Counted from the stretch's first letter, positions 14,961-23,472 are shown. The stretch is 25,743 nucleotides of DNA from an uncultured Mycoplasmatota bacterium (GCA_937944975.1 CALEBF010000005.1:1-25743), one strand, 5' to 3'. Made by a program: numbers and translations. Notes: generated from the letters alone by a model not told the origin.

Positions 14961-16949
14961 ATGATAGAAGAAGTAAAGGCAAGAATAGATGAATTGATAG
15001 AGAGACTAAACAAGGCAAGTTACGAATACTATACCTTGGATCAACCGACGATTACCGATCAAGAATACGATCGAGATATGCAGGAATTACTAAAATTAGA
15101 AGAAAAATATCCGGATCTCATTCGTGAAGATTCTCCGAGCCAACGCGTTGGTGGTAAAGTCATCGAAGGTTTTGAAAAAGTGCATCACGAAATTCCAATG
15201 TTGAGTTTAGGAAATGTATTTAACGAAGATGATATTGTTCGCTTTGATGAGAGAGTAAAAAAGGTAGTCTCAAATCCAAATTATGTATGTGAGTTAAAAA
15301 TAGATGGTCTTTCTGTTTCACTTCTCTATCGTGATGGGAAATTGGTTCGTGGAGCAACACGTGGAGATGGAGTGACAGGAGAAGATATTACACATAATGT
15401 GAAAACGATTAAAAGTATTCCTCTTACGATACCGTTCAAAGAGGAGATTGAGGTACGTGGAGAAATCTATATGGGAAAGGCATCTTTCGAATCTTTGAAC
15501 GAACTTCGAAAGACAGAGGGACAACCCTTGTTTGCAAATCCTAGAAATGCAGCTGCGGGAAGTGTGAGACAACTCGATAGCAAAATTGCTGCAAGTCGTA
15601 ATTTAGATTGTTTTATCTATCATTTACCGAATGCAGAACAGTATGGAATTCATACACAAATGGAAGCACTTTCTTTTATGAAAAAGTTGGGATTTTGTAC
15701 AAATCCGAATATAGAGTTAGTTCACAATTTGCAAGAACTATTATCATATATTGATGAATGGACTAAAAAAAGAGAAGGACTTCCTTATGAAATAGATGGT
15801 ATTGTATTGAAAGTAAATGATTTTAAGGATCAAGAAAAGTTAGGATTTACAGTACGAACTCCAAAGTGGGCAACAGCATATAAGTTTCCAGCAACGGAAG
15901 TATTTACAAAATTGAAAGATATCAAATTTAGCGTTGGACGAACGGGACAAGTTACGCCGAATGCAATTTTAGAGCCAGTACGTGTTGCAGGTTCTGTTAT
16001 ATCGAAAGCGACACTTCACAATGAAGATTACGTGAAAGAGAAAGACATTCGTGTAGGAGATATCGTTGTAATTAAAAAGGCAGGAGATGTCATTCCTGAA
16101 GTAGTACGCGTAGATATTTCTAGACGGACAGGAAACGAAGAGCCTTTTAAAATGACAGATACTTGTCCAATATGTGGAAGTAAACTTGTTCGAAAAGAAA
16201 CAGAATCTGCATATTATTGTGTAAATCCAAATTGCGATGCAACCAAAATTGAAGGGCTCGCGCACTATGTAAGTCGTCACGCGATGAATATGTTAGGGTT
16301 TGGAGATAATATTATCGAGGATTTTTACAATATGGGGTATTTGAAAACGATTCCTGATTTTTATAAATTATATACAAAAAAAGAAGAGTTAATGGAGTTA
16401 GAAGGTTTTGGAGAGAAAAAGATTCAAAACCTGCTTGATAGTGTGAAGGAAAGTAAAAATAATTCTCTCGAGAGATTATTATTCGCGTTAGGAATTCGTC
16501 ATGTAGGAAGTAAGACGGCTAAGATATTGGCTCAGAACTTTCACACGATGAGGGCTCTGATGAATGCAACATACGATGATTTTATCGAGATTAGAGATAT
16601 TGGTGCAATGATTGCAAATAGTCTTGTAAATTATTTTCACACAAAAGAAAATATCGAACTCATCGAAGAGTTGGAAGAATATGGAGTTAATATGGAATAC
16701 TTAGGAGGACCTGTTGTAGAAGATCAAGATTTTGCTGGACGAACATTTGTGTTGACGGGGACTTTATCGCAAATTACAAGAGAAGAAGCGAAGGAAAAAA
16801 TCGAATCTCTCGGTGGTAAAGTTTCAGGAAGTGTGAGTAAAAAGACGTCGGTTGTGATCGTAGGGGAAAATCCAGGAAGTAAGTATGAAAAAGCAAAAGA
16901 GCTTGGAATAGAGGTTTGGAACGAACAAGAATTTATGGAAAAGATGTAA
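14961..16949 (+). CDS. ligA: NAD-dependent DNA ligase LigA
   Basis: LigA seals nicks using NAD+ in replication and repair. The 662-residue protein has the N-terminal Ia domain (YEYYTLDQPTITDQEYD), the adenylation lysine Lys113 in ELKIDGLSV, the oligonucleotide-binding fold, a zinc finger with CPICG and CVNPNCDA cysteines (four Cys), helix-hairpin-helix repeats and a C-terminal BRCT domain ending at the stop. I chose the ATG at 14961: a 25-residue upstream extension in frame has no ribosome site and lies across the promoter, while GGTGAT precedes 14961. Size matches the family (660-670). It sits downstream of pcrA and galU but has its own promoter behind galU's terminator. Confidence 0.98.
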   Translation: MIEEVKARIDELIERLNKASYEYYTLDQPTITDQEYDRDMQELLKLEEKYPDLIREDSPSQRVGGKVIEGFEKVHHEIPMLSLGNVFNEDDIVRFDERVKKVVSNPNYVCELKIDGLSVSLLYRDGKLVRGATRGDGVTGEDITHNVKTIKSIPLTIPFKEEIEVRGEIYMGKASFESLNELRKTEGQPLFANPRNAAAGSVRQLDSKIAASRNLDCFIYHLPNAEQYGIHTQMEALSFMKKLGFCTNPNIELVHNLQELLSYIDEWTKKREGLPYEIDGIVLKVNDFKDQEKLGFTVRTPKWATAYKFPATEVFTKLKDIKFSVGRTGQVTPNAILEPVRVAGSVISKATLHNEDYVKEKDIRVGDIVVIKKAGDVIPEVVRVDISRRTGNEEPFKMTDTCPICGSKLVRKETESAYYCVNPNCDATKIEGLAHYVSRHAMNMLGFGDNIIEDFYNMGYLKTIPDFYKLYTKKEELMELEGFGEKKIQNLLDSVKESKNNSLERLLFALGIRHVGSKTAKILAQNFHTMRALMNATYDDFIEIRDIGAMIANSLVNYFHTKENIELIEELEEYGVNMEYLGGPVVEDQDFAGRTFVLTGTLSQITREEAKEKIESLGGKVSGSVSKKTSVVIVGENPGSKYEKAKELGIEVWNEQEFMEKM

Positions 16950-16985
16950 AGTTCATCAAAATTGATATTCATTTCTAAGAAAATA

Positions 16986-16994
16986 TGGTAAAAT
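16986..16994 (+). promoter_or_regulatory. Extended -10 promoter of pflB
   Basis: TGG-TAAAAT (16986-16994). A TTGATA (16962-16967) lies upstream but with a 21-bp gap, too long for a normal -35, so the TG extension probably carries it. The ribosome site AAGGAGGA (17013-17020) lies before the ATG at 17027. Confidence 0.5.
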
Positions 16995-17026
16995 AATAGA
17001 GAATAGGGTAAGAAGGAGGACGTTAC

Positions 17027-19252
17027 ATGAAAGAATGGCATGATTTTTTAGGAGAAAAATGGAAAGAAACGATTAACGTTGAAGACTTTATATTAAATAA
17101 CTATAAAGAATATACGGGAGACGACTCATTTTTAGTTGGGCCAACGGAAAAAACATTAAAAGTCTGGGAGAAAATTGAGCAATTACAAAAAGAGGAACTA
17201 GAAAAGGGAATATTAGATGTAGAAACTAATATTATTTCTGGAATCGATAATTTTGCTCCTGGATACATCGATCAGGAAAATGAAGTGATTGTCGGATTAC
17301 AAACGGATGCGCCATTAAAAAGAATTGTAAACCCTTATGGTGGAATGCGTATGGTTCATAGTGCTTTAGAAGCTTATGGATATACGTTAAATCCAGAAAT
17401 TGATAAACATTTTAGTGAGTATAGAAAAACACATAACCAAGGAGTGTTTGATGCATATACTCCAGAGATTCGTCGTGCGCGCTCTGCAGGGTTATTAACA
17501 GGATTACCTGATGCGTATGGACGCGGTAGAATTATTGGAGATTATCGTCGTGTCGCACTTTACGGAATTGATTTACTAATTCAATGCAAGGAAATTGATT
17601 TAAGCAACTTAGTTGGTGATATGACAAGCACTTTAATTCGTTTGCGAGAGGAAGTTAGAGAACAAATCAATGCATTAAGCGAAATTAAATCTATGGCTAT
17701 GAAATATGGATATGATATTTCAAAACCAGCTGCAAATGCAAAAGAAGCTGTACAATGGTTATATTTTGGATATTTAGCAGCAATTAAAGAAAATAATGGA
17801 GCTGCAATGAGTTTAGGTAGAACGTCTACGTTCTTAGATATCTATATCGAAAGAGATTTATCTGATGGAACATTAGACGAAACGGGAGCTCAAGAATTGA
17901 TCGATCAATTCATTATTAAATTACGTATTGCACGTCATTTGAGAACTCCAGAATATAACGAATTATTCGCTGGAGATCCAACATGGGTAACAGAATCTAT
18001 CGGTGGTATGACAAATGATGGTAGAAGCCTTGTTACGAAGAACTCATTCCGTTATTTGCATACGCTAGTAAATCTAAAACCAGCACCAGAACCAAACTTA
18101 ACGGTGTTATGGAGTGAAAATTTACCAGAACCGTTTAAGAAGTTCTGTACAAAAACTTCAATTGACACAGATGCAATTCAATATGAAAATGATGATATCA
18201 TGAGACCAATCTACGGTGATGATTATGCGATTGCATGTTGTGTATCTGCCATGAAGGTTGGAAAACAGATGCAGTATTTTGGAGCTCGTGTAAATATTGC
18301 AAAATGTTTATTGTATGCGATTAACGGTGGAATTGACGAACACAAGAAAACGGTGGTTGTAGAAGGAATTCCAAAAATTGAAGATGAGTACTTGGATTAT
18401 GAAAAGACAAAAGAAGCATATTTTAATGTCATTGAAAAAGTGGCAAAAATATATGTAGATGCGATGAATATCATCCATTATATGCATGATAAATACGCTT
18501 ATGAGAAAGGGCAAATGGCATTACACGATACGATCGTAGACCGTTTAATGGCATTTGGAGCAGCAGGGCTTTCTGTTGCAGCTGATTCTTTATCAGCGAT
18601 TAAATATGCAAAAGTAAAACCAATTCGCGATGAAAATGGAATTGCAATTGACTTTGAAGTTGAAGGGGATTTTCCTAAATACGGAAATGATAACGACGAT
18701 GTAGATCAAATCGCAGTTGAAATTGTCAAGAAGTTAATCGCAGAATTAAAGAAACATCCTTTATATAGAAATGCAAAACATACATTGTCAATCTTAACAA
18801 TTACTTCTAATGTAGTATATGGAAAGAAAACGGGAGCTACTCCAGATGGAAGAAAAGATGGAGTTCCATTTGCTCCAGGAGCTAATCCAATGCATGGAAG
18901 AGATACAAGTGGTGCACTTGCTTCACTTAACTCAGTTGCTAAAATTCCATATAAAGATGTTTGCCAAGATGGAATTTCAAATACGTTCTCTATCGTGCCG
19001 GATGCACTTGGAAAGAGCGAAGAAGAAAGAATTGCGAACTTAGCGGAGATTTTGGATGGATACTTTAAACAGGGAGCACATCATTTAAATGTCAATGTAT
19101 TTAATCGCGAAACATTAATTGATGCAATGGACCATCCTGAAAAATATCCAAGTTTGACAATTCGGGTATCAGGATATGCTGTAAACTTCAATCGTCTAAG
19201 TAGAGAACAACAAGAAGAAGTTATTAGCAGAACTTTCCATGAATCAAGATAA
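17027..19252 (+). CDS. pflB: Formate C-acetyltransferase (pyruvate formate-lyase)
   Basis: PflB splits pyruvate and CoA into acetyl-CoA and formate in anaerobic fermentation. The 741-residue protein has the catalytic cysteine pair Cys404-Cys405 in AIACCVSAM and the glycyl radical site at Gly716 in RVSGYAVNF, near the C-terminus as in the family, with the RDAG-type tail RTFHES. Size and motifs match PFL proper rather than glycerol dehydratase or choline lyase, which differ around the active site (PFL keeps the Cys-Cys pair). It has its own extended -10 promoter and strong ribosome site. Its last 14 bases overlap the activating enzyme gene. Confidence 0.97.
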   Translation: MKEWHDFLGEKWKETINVEDFILNNYKEYTGDDSFLVGPTEKTLKVWEKIEQLQKEELEKGILDVETNIISGIDNFAPGYIDQENEVIVGLQTDAPLKRIVNPYGGMRMVHSALEAYGYTLNPEIDKHFSEYRKTHNQGVFDAYTPEIRRARSAGLLTGLPDAYGRGRIIGDYRRVALYGIDLLIQCKEIDLSNLVGDMTSTLIRLREEVREQINALSEIKSMAMKYGYDISKPAANAKEAVQWLYFGYLAAIKENNGAAMSLGRTSTFLDIYIERDLSDGTLDETGAQELIDQFIIKLRIARHLRTPEYNELFAGDPTWVTESIGGMTNDGRSLVTKNSFRYLHTLVNLKPAPEPNLTVLWSENLPEPFKKFCTKTSIDTDAIQYENDDIMRPIYGDDYAIACCVSAMKVGKQMQYFGARVNIAKCLLYAINGGIDEHKKTVVVEGIPKIEDEYLDYEKTKEAYFNVIEKVAKIYVDAMNIIHYMHDKYAYEKGQMALHDTIVDRLMAFGAAGLSVAADSLSAIKYAKVKPIRDENGIAIDFEVEGDFPKYGNDNDDVDQIAVEIVKKLIAELKKHPLYRNAKHTLSILTITSNVVYGKKTGATPDGRKDGVPFAPGANPMHGRDTSGALASLNSVAKIPYKDVCQDGISNTFSIVPDALGKSEEERIANLAEILDGYFKQGAHHLNVNVFNRETLIDAMDHPEKYPSLTIRVSGYAVNFNRLSREQQEEVISRTFHESR

Positions 19253-19955
19253 TAAAGGTTATATTAATTCGATTGAAACAATGGGACTCGTAGATGGACC
19301 TGGAATACGCTTTGTAGTTTTTATGCAAGGCTGTCCTCTACGTTGTCTTTTTTGTCACAATCCTGAAACTTGGCAAAAAGAAAGTAATTTTCAATTAACA
19401 CCACGTGAATTAGTGAATAAAATCCTCAAATATAAAAACTATTTTTCAAAAACGGGTGGTGTGACATTTTCTGGCGGTGAACCATTGATGCAACCTGAAT
19501 TTCTACTTGAAACTTTAAAGTTATGTAAGGAATACGATATTCATACTTGTTTAGATACTTCTGGAGTTGGTAATGGTGATTATGATGAACTTTTAAAATA
19601 TACAGATCTGGTTCTTTATGATGTCAAGGCACTTACTAACGAAGGATATCATAAAATGACGGGTGGCAAGATAGATGCATCTTTAAAATTTTTGGATGCG
19701 TGTCAGCAACATCATACCAAGTTATGGATTCGTCAGGTAATCGTGCCCGGAATAAATGATACGAAAGAGTACATATTAGATTTGAAAGAATATTTAAAAG
19801 GAATTCAAAATATTGAAAAAGTAGAGCTTCTACCATATCATACGATGGGGATTGAAAAATACGAAGAATTAAATATGAAATATCGATTGGCAGGAGTTCC
19901 GGCAATGGATAAAGAAAGATGTCATAAACTATATGAATTACTCATGCAAGACTAA
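19239..19955 (+). CDS. pflA: Pyruvate formate-lyase activating enzyme (radical SAM)
   Basis: PflA abstracts a hydrogen from Gly716 of PflB using S-adenosylmethionine and a [4Fe-4S] cluster. The 238-residue protein has SIETMGLVDGPGIRFVVFMQ and the cluster motif CxxxCxxC at Cys32, Cys36 and Cys39 (CPLRCLFC), then GGVTFSGGEPL (SAM-binding GGE), and TCLDTSG. The ATG at 19239 lies 14 bases before the end of pflB. There is no good SD, so translation probably re-initiates from pflB. Size fits the PFL-AE family (about 245). Confidence 0.97.
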   Translation: MNQDNKGYINSIETMGLVDGPGIRFVVFMQGCPLRCLFCHNPETWQKESNFQLTPRELVNKILKYKNYFSKTGGVTFSGGEPLMQPEFLLETLKLCKEYDIHTCLDTSGVGNGDYDELLKYTDLVLYDVKALTNEGYHKMTGGKIDASLKFLDACQQHHTKLWIRQVIVPGINDTKEYILDLKEYLKGIQNIEKVELLPYHTMGIEKYEELNMKYRLAGVPAMDKERCHKLYELLMQD

Positions 19956-19976
19956 TGAAAATTAGTCTTGTTTTTT
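19947..19976 (+). terminator. Intrinsic terminator overlapping the pflA stop
   Basis: Perfect 10-bp stem CAAGACTAAT (19947-19956) / ATTAGTCTTG (19961-19970) with a GAAA tetraloop and T6 run (19971-19976). The TAA stop (19953-19955) is inside the left arm. Confidence 0.95.
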
Positions 19977-20012
19977 GTCGATTTTATTTTTTTGTGAAAC
20001 ATAAAAAAAAGC

Positions 20013-20041
20013 TTGCAAAATATAAACTTTCGTGCTATAGT
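20013..20041 (+). promoter_or_regulatory. Promoter of the adhesin-sortase operon
   Basis: The -35 is TTGCAA (20013-20018), a 17-bp spacer, and extended -10 TGC-TATAGT (20033-20041). Transcript start near 20048; the ribosome site GGAGGGG (20054-20060) precedes ATG 20066. This is the strongest promoter in the window by match. Confidence 0.8.
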
Positions 20042-20065
20042 ATGTCAATACATGGAGGGGATAGT

Positions 20066-21361
20066 ATGAAAAAGCGAATATTACATATTACAAAAATGTT
20101 GTTTGTGATGGTTATGAGTTTTGTACTTGTGGGTATGAATACTGTTACTGCACTTACGACAAACGCCCCAGATACTGTAAAAATGGGGGTTGAAACATTA
20201 TCACCTAAATACTTAGGTGGTACAGAAATCGGGTTTGTTTCACTTGCGGATGGTACGGTAGTCTTTTGTTTGAAGGCATTGGCACCAACACCAAATCATG
20301 AAACATTGACTCGTGGAGAGGAAGTAGATGGAGGAGTTCGTTATATTTTACAACACGGATATCCTAATGTAAGCATCACAGGAGAGGCATCCAAGGATCG
20401 TTATATCACACAAATAGCACTTTGGTGGTATTTGGATCGTATCCATGGATATGGTGATGATAGTTTAAGTCCAGATGCAAACCTTTCACCAAACTTGAAA
20501 ATTACTGGAGAAGATCCATACGGGGTACGTCCAAAAGCAAAAAGTTTGATGGAACAAGCATTACAACATAGAAATGACAAACTACCAGCTTTAGATTTTC
20601 AATTGAAGACAGAAGGTAGTGCATTAACATTATCGGCAGATGGAACATACTATCAATCAGGATTGATTTGGATTACATCAAACGCGAAGGTCTCTAACTT
20701 AGTTGTATCTGCAAATGGTGCTCCAGAAGGGACGAAGTTTGTAGATCAAAATGGAAAAGAGAAAACGACATTCTCACCAAATGACAAGTTTAGAGTCATC
20801 GTTCCAGCGTCATCTGTAAAAGATATGACATTGGAATTTAGTATAGGGGTAGGCGCTAAGGTATCAACTGATACAGCATATGTTTATAAACCTTCAGATA
20901 GTAAAAAACAAAGTATTGCAATTACATATACCAAAAGTGAAAACGTTACAAAGACAACTTCATTCAATTTGATCCGTACAGGTGTAAAAATTAGTAAGCA
21001 AGATATCGCAACGAATAAAGAACTAGCAGGAGCTAAATTAGTAATTAAGGATCAAAATGGAAATGTAGTAGAGGAATGGGTTTCTACAGGAGAACCACAT
21101 TACATATATGATTTACCTACCGGAACTTATACTTTAGAAGAAGTCGAAGCACCAGAGGAATATCAACTCAGTACAGAAAAAATTGAATTTGAAATAACCA
21201 AAGATGGGCTTGTAAAAGAAGTAGTTATGTATAATTCTGCAGTACCAGAAGTACCAGTTCCAGATACAGGAGTTAACGATGGTGTTTTACCGATTGCTGG
21301 AGCTAGTATGATGATACTTGGAATTGGTTTGGTATATCGCCATGCAAAGAAAAGAGCATAA
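20066..21361 (+). CDS. Thioester-domain surface adhesin with Cna-B/SpaA-like domain and VPDTG sorting signal
   Basis: A 431-residue cell-wall surface protein. I start it at ATG 20066, next to GGAGGGG, not at an in-frame ATG 37 codons upstream that lies before the promoter. Order: signal peptide (about 1-29), a thioester (TQXA) domain with Cys68 (VVFCLKAL) and Gln116 (TQIALWW), the pair that forms an internal Cys-Gln thioester for covalent host binding, a mid domain, then a SpaA/Cna-B fold (about 307-391) with Lys311, Glu359 and Asn390 positioned for an isopeptide bond, then VPDTG (398-402), a helix and a basic tail. VPDTG is a variant of LPXTG. The gene is directly upstream of a sortase. Thioester adhesins are known from streptococci and other Gram-positives; the host target here is unknown. 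Confidence 0.9.
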   Translation: MKKRILHITKMLFVMVMSFVLVGMNTVTALTTNAPDTVKMGVETLSPKYLGGTEIGFVSLADGTVVFCLKALAPTPNHETLTRGEEVDGGVRYILQHGYPNVSITGEASKDRYITQIALWWYLDRIHGYGDDSLSPDANLSPNLKITGEDPYGVRPKAKSLMEQALQHRNDKLPALDFQLKTEGSALTLSADGTYYQSGLIWITSNAKVSNLVVSANGAPEGTKFVDQNGKEKTTFSPNDKFRVIVPASSVKDMTLEFSIGVGAKVSTDTAYVYKPSDSKKQSIAITYTKSENVTKTTSFNLIRTGVKISKQDIATNKELAGAKLVIKDQNGNVVEEWVSTGEPHYIYDLPTGTYTLEEVEAPEEYQLSTEKIEFEITKDGLVKEVVMYNSAVPEVPVPDTGVNDGVLPIAGASMMILGIGLVYRHAKKRA

Positions 21362-22022
21362 ATTTCAGTTTAAGAAAAGCCATATCATCTTGATTGGCTT
21401 TTTGCTCATTTTTGGAGGAATTTGGTTTTTCTGTAAAGATTATATTGGAACGATACGAGATGAAATTTTCCAAGAAAAAAATATGGAATTGTTTGAAACT
21501 GCCGAACCTACAGATGAAATCACAATGACGGAGAATGAGACACCACAAGTAGAGAATAATACAGAAGCTTCAGTTCAACAGGCTCCTGTATCTAATACTT
21601 CAAATCAAAACGCATTTATTGGGATATTAGAAATTCCAAAGATCAATTTGAAGCGTGGTTTTGTCGATATGAATTCTAGTCAAAATAAAATTTCCAGAAA
21701 CATTACAGTGATTCAATCATCTACCTATCCAGATGTAGATAAGGGAAATCTTATTTTAGCAGCACATTCTGGACGAGGATATATTGCGTTTTTCAAAAAC
21801 TTATATAAGGTACAAAAAGGGGACACTATTTACGTAACTTATCAGTCCATGAAATATACTTATCAAGTAGTTAATATTTATGAACAGCAAAAAACAGGAA
21901 CTGCCAAGATTTATCGAGACACATCTAAGACGACTTTAACTTTAATTACCTGTACAAAAGATAGTAAAACGTTACAGACGATTTATATAGCAGAACTGGT
22001 AAATAAACAACCAGTTGCATAG
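21342..22022 (+). CDS. Sortase, transpeptidase of the adhesin operon; catalytic arginine not evident
   Basis: A 226-residue sortase with one N-terminal membrane helix (about 13-30) and a linker. The fold core is IGILEIPKINLKR (about 93-105), catalytic His142 in LAAHSGRGYIAFF and Cys204 in LTLITC. The usual third catalytic residue, an arginine about 9-13 residues after the cysteine, is not present: no arginine occurs at all from 205 to the end, and the equivalent place has Gln-Thr (LQTIYIAEL). I chose the ATG at 21342 over a TTG at 21318 with no ribosome site; it overlaps the adhesin gene by 20 bases. It presumably anchors the adhesin's VPDTG signal. Class cannot be fixed without alignment. 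Confidence 0.9.
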   Translation: MQRKEHKFQFKKSHIILIGFLLIFGGIWFFCKDYIGTIRDEIFQEKNMELFETAEPTDEITMTENETPQVENNTEASVQQAPVSNTSNQNAFIGILEIPKINLKRGFVDMNSSQNKISRNITVIQSSTYPDVDKGNLILAAHSGRGYIAFFKNLYKVQKGDTIYVTYQSMKYTYQVVNIYEQQKTGTAKIYRDTSKTTLTLITCTKDSKTLQTIYIAELVNKQPVA

Positions 22023-22040
22023 GGAAAGGAGGGATATGAT

Positions 22041-23393
22041 ATGGCTCAAATGACTTTATTTGAAAAAATAGGTCGGCTTTTCGATGCCTTAATATCATCG
22101 CCACTCCTTGTTCTGATTTGTTTTATGGTAGCACTTGTCTTTGGATACTTTATGTTTGAAAAAGAACAGAGTGGAAAAACAAAGCAAAATATATTATTGT
22201 TTTATATTATTCTCTCAGTTGTTGTAGTGATGCAATATTGGGATTATATTTCGAAAATGTTCGAAGAACTTATGAGAGATATGTTAGAAGTGTATTATTT
22301 TCCGAGTCTATCTGTCTTCTTTGGACTATTTATACTGTTAAATATTCTAGGTATTCGTTATTATCTAAAACAGAAAGAAAAGCATAAAATCGAAAAGTCT
22401 ATTTCTATGATTAGTTGCGCTCTGTCATGGATATTGTTAATGTCATTTTTTACGATTGCAGGGACAGAGAACGTCGATATATGGAATGGTACACAAATGT
22501 ATACAAATGAAACGTTACTTGCCATTTTAGAGTTATTTATGAGTTTATTCGTCTTTTCTGGAATTAGTATTGCAGTTGTATCTGCTTATAAGAATTTAGC
22601 ATATGATGAAGTAACAGAAACAATAGAGAAAACTGTACCACAAGCTGTTCCAGTTGTAGAGGAAGAGAGAAAAGTTCCGTTTCATATGCCAAAAGTTGCT
22701 TGGAAGGAAGCACTTTCAGCAATTTTCTCTAAACCTACACCTTCTTATCGTGTAGAATCAGAAAGTTATGGAATGAAGCCAGTGACAAATTTATATACAG
22801 CTGTCGCTCCTCAAGAGAATATGAAAAAAGAAGAAATGACGCCTGTCGTGCAAACTTACGATACGATGTCACAGCTACAACCAGTGACAAATGTAAATGT
22901 GGAACCAGCGCCAGAGGAGATAAATACGCTTCCAAAAGAAGAGCCAAACGTAGTAATGCAACAAGGAATTCCTATTATTATGAATTTAGAAGATTACTAT
23001 ACAAAAGATCCGTTAGACGATGTGAAAGTCGATCAACAGATTACACCAAAAGCTGCAAAAGAACAGAGTTTTATTCAAAAACTTGTTCCAGTTGTAGAAA
23101 AAAAGGAAGAAGAGATCGCTGTTCAAATGAAACCAGTCATTTCATTCCAACTAAAAGAAGAGAGTACTGTACAAGTTGAAACACGGAAAGATCCTTCCTA
23201 CAACAATGAAACGCCAACCTATTATAATGACTATAATACACCAGAACCATCTTTATTTGATTTGATGTTTCAGGAATCGTCATTTCATAAAAACGAAGAA
23301 ATCGTTCGATTGAAACAACAATATGATGCTATCGACCGTGAAATCGCAGCATATGAAAATAAGCGCTCTCAATATAAAGAGGTTTCAGAATAA
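22041..23393 (+). CDS. Five-helix membrane protein with a long acidic disordered tail
   Basis: A 450-residue protein of unknown family, third gene of the adhesin-sortase operon, 18 bases after the sortase with a strong AAAGGAGGG (22025-22033). Hydrophobic helices lie near residues 19-39, 50-68, 87-108, 121-140 and 158-182. The basic loops (KEQSGKTKQ, KQKEKHKIEK) place the odd loops inside, so the N-terminus is out and the tail in. Residues about 190-400 are Val/Pro/Glu-rich and disordered (repeated PVV and QPV type words), followed by a short coiled coil (about 420-447, EEIVRLKQQYDAI). Such a tail could tether or recruit a cytoplasmic partner; whether it serves surface display is inference from position. 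Confidence 0.88.
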   Translation: MAQMTLFEKIGRLFDALISSPLLVLICFMVALVFGYFMFEKEQSGKTKQNILLFYIILSVVVVMQYWDYISKMFEELMRDMLEVYYFPSLSVFFGLFILLNILGIRYYLKQKEKHKIEKSISMISCALSWILLMSFFTIAGTENVDIWNGTQMYTNETLLAILELFMSLFVFSGISIAVVSAYKNLAYDEVTETIEKTVPQAVPVVEEERKVPFHMPKVAWKEALSAIFSKPTPSYRVESESYGMKPVTNLYTAVAPQENMKKEEMTPVVQTYDTMSQLQPVTNVNVEPAPEEINTLPKEEPNVVMQQGIPIIMNLEDYYTKDPLDDVKVDQQITPKAAKEQSFIQKLVPVVEKKEEEIAVQMKPVISFQLKEESTVQVETRKDPSYNNETPTYYNDYNTPEPSLFDLMFQESSFHKNEEIVRLKQQYDAIDREIAAYENKRSQYKEVSE

Positions 23394-23414
23394 GGAGATT
23401 CTATCTCCTTTTTT
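23392..23414 (+). terminator. Intrinsic terminator overlapping the stop of the 22041 gene
   Basis: Stem AAGGAGAT (23392-23399) / ATCTCCTT (23403-23410), three-base loop, and T6 run (23409-23414). The left arm includes the last two bases of the TAA stop. Confidence 0.9.
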
Positions 23415-23416
23415 CA

Positions 23417-23445
23417 TTGTAAAGAGAGTGCTCTCGTGGTATAAT
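23417..23445 (+). promoter_or_regulatory. Promoter of pncC with overlapping inverted repeats
   Basis: The -35 is TTGTAA (23417-23422), a 17-bp spacer, and extended -10 TGG-TATAAT (23437-23445). GAGAG-TG-CTCTC (23424-23435) fills the spacer, and CTCTCGT (23431-23437) is inverted as ACGAGAG (23459-23465) after the start site. The SD-like GAGTGAT lies before the ATG at 23473. Confidence 0.75.
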
Positions 23446-23472
23446 CAAAAAGGATAGAACGAGAGTGATCAT

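Noticed and set aside
15318..16280. Antisense frames of 84 and 103 residues opposite ligA
   Set aside because: Shadows of the ligase gene; the cysteine richness comes from reverse-complement codons.
18819..19043. Frame of 74 residues inside pflB
   Set aside because: A shifted-frame shadow of pflB, rich in Met, Glu and Leu from GGAAGA-type codons and without a ribosome site.
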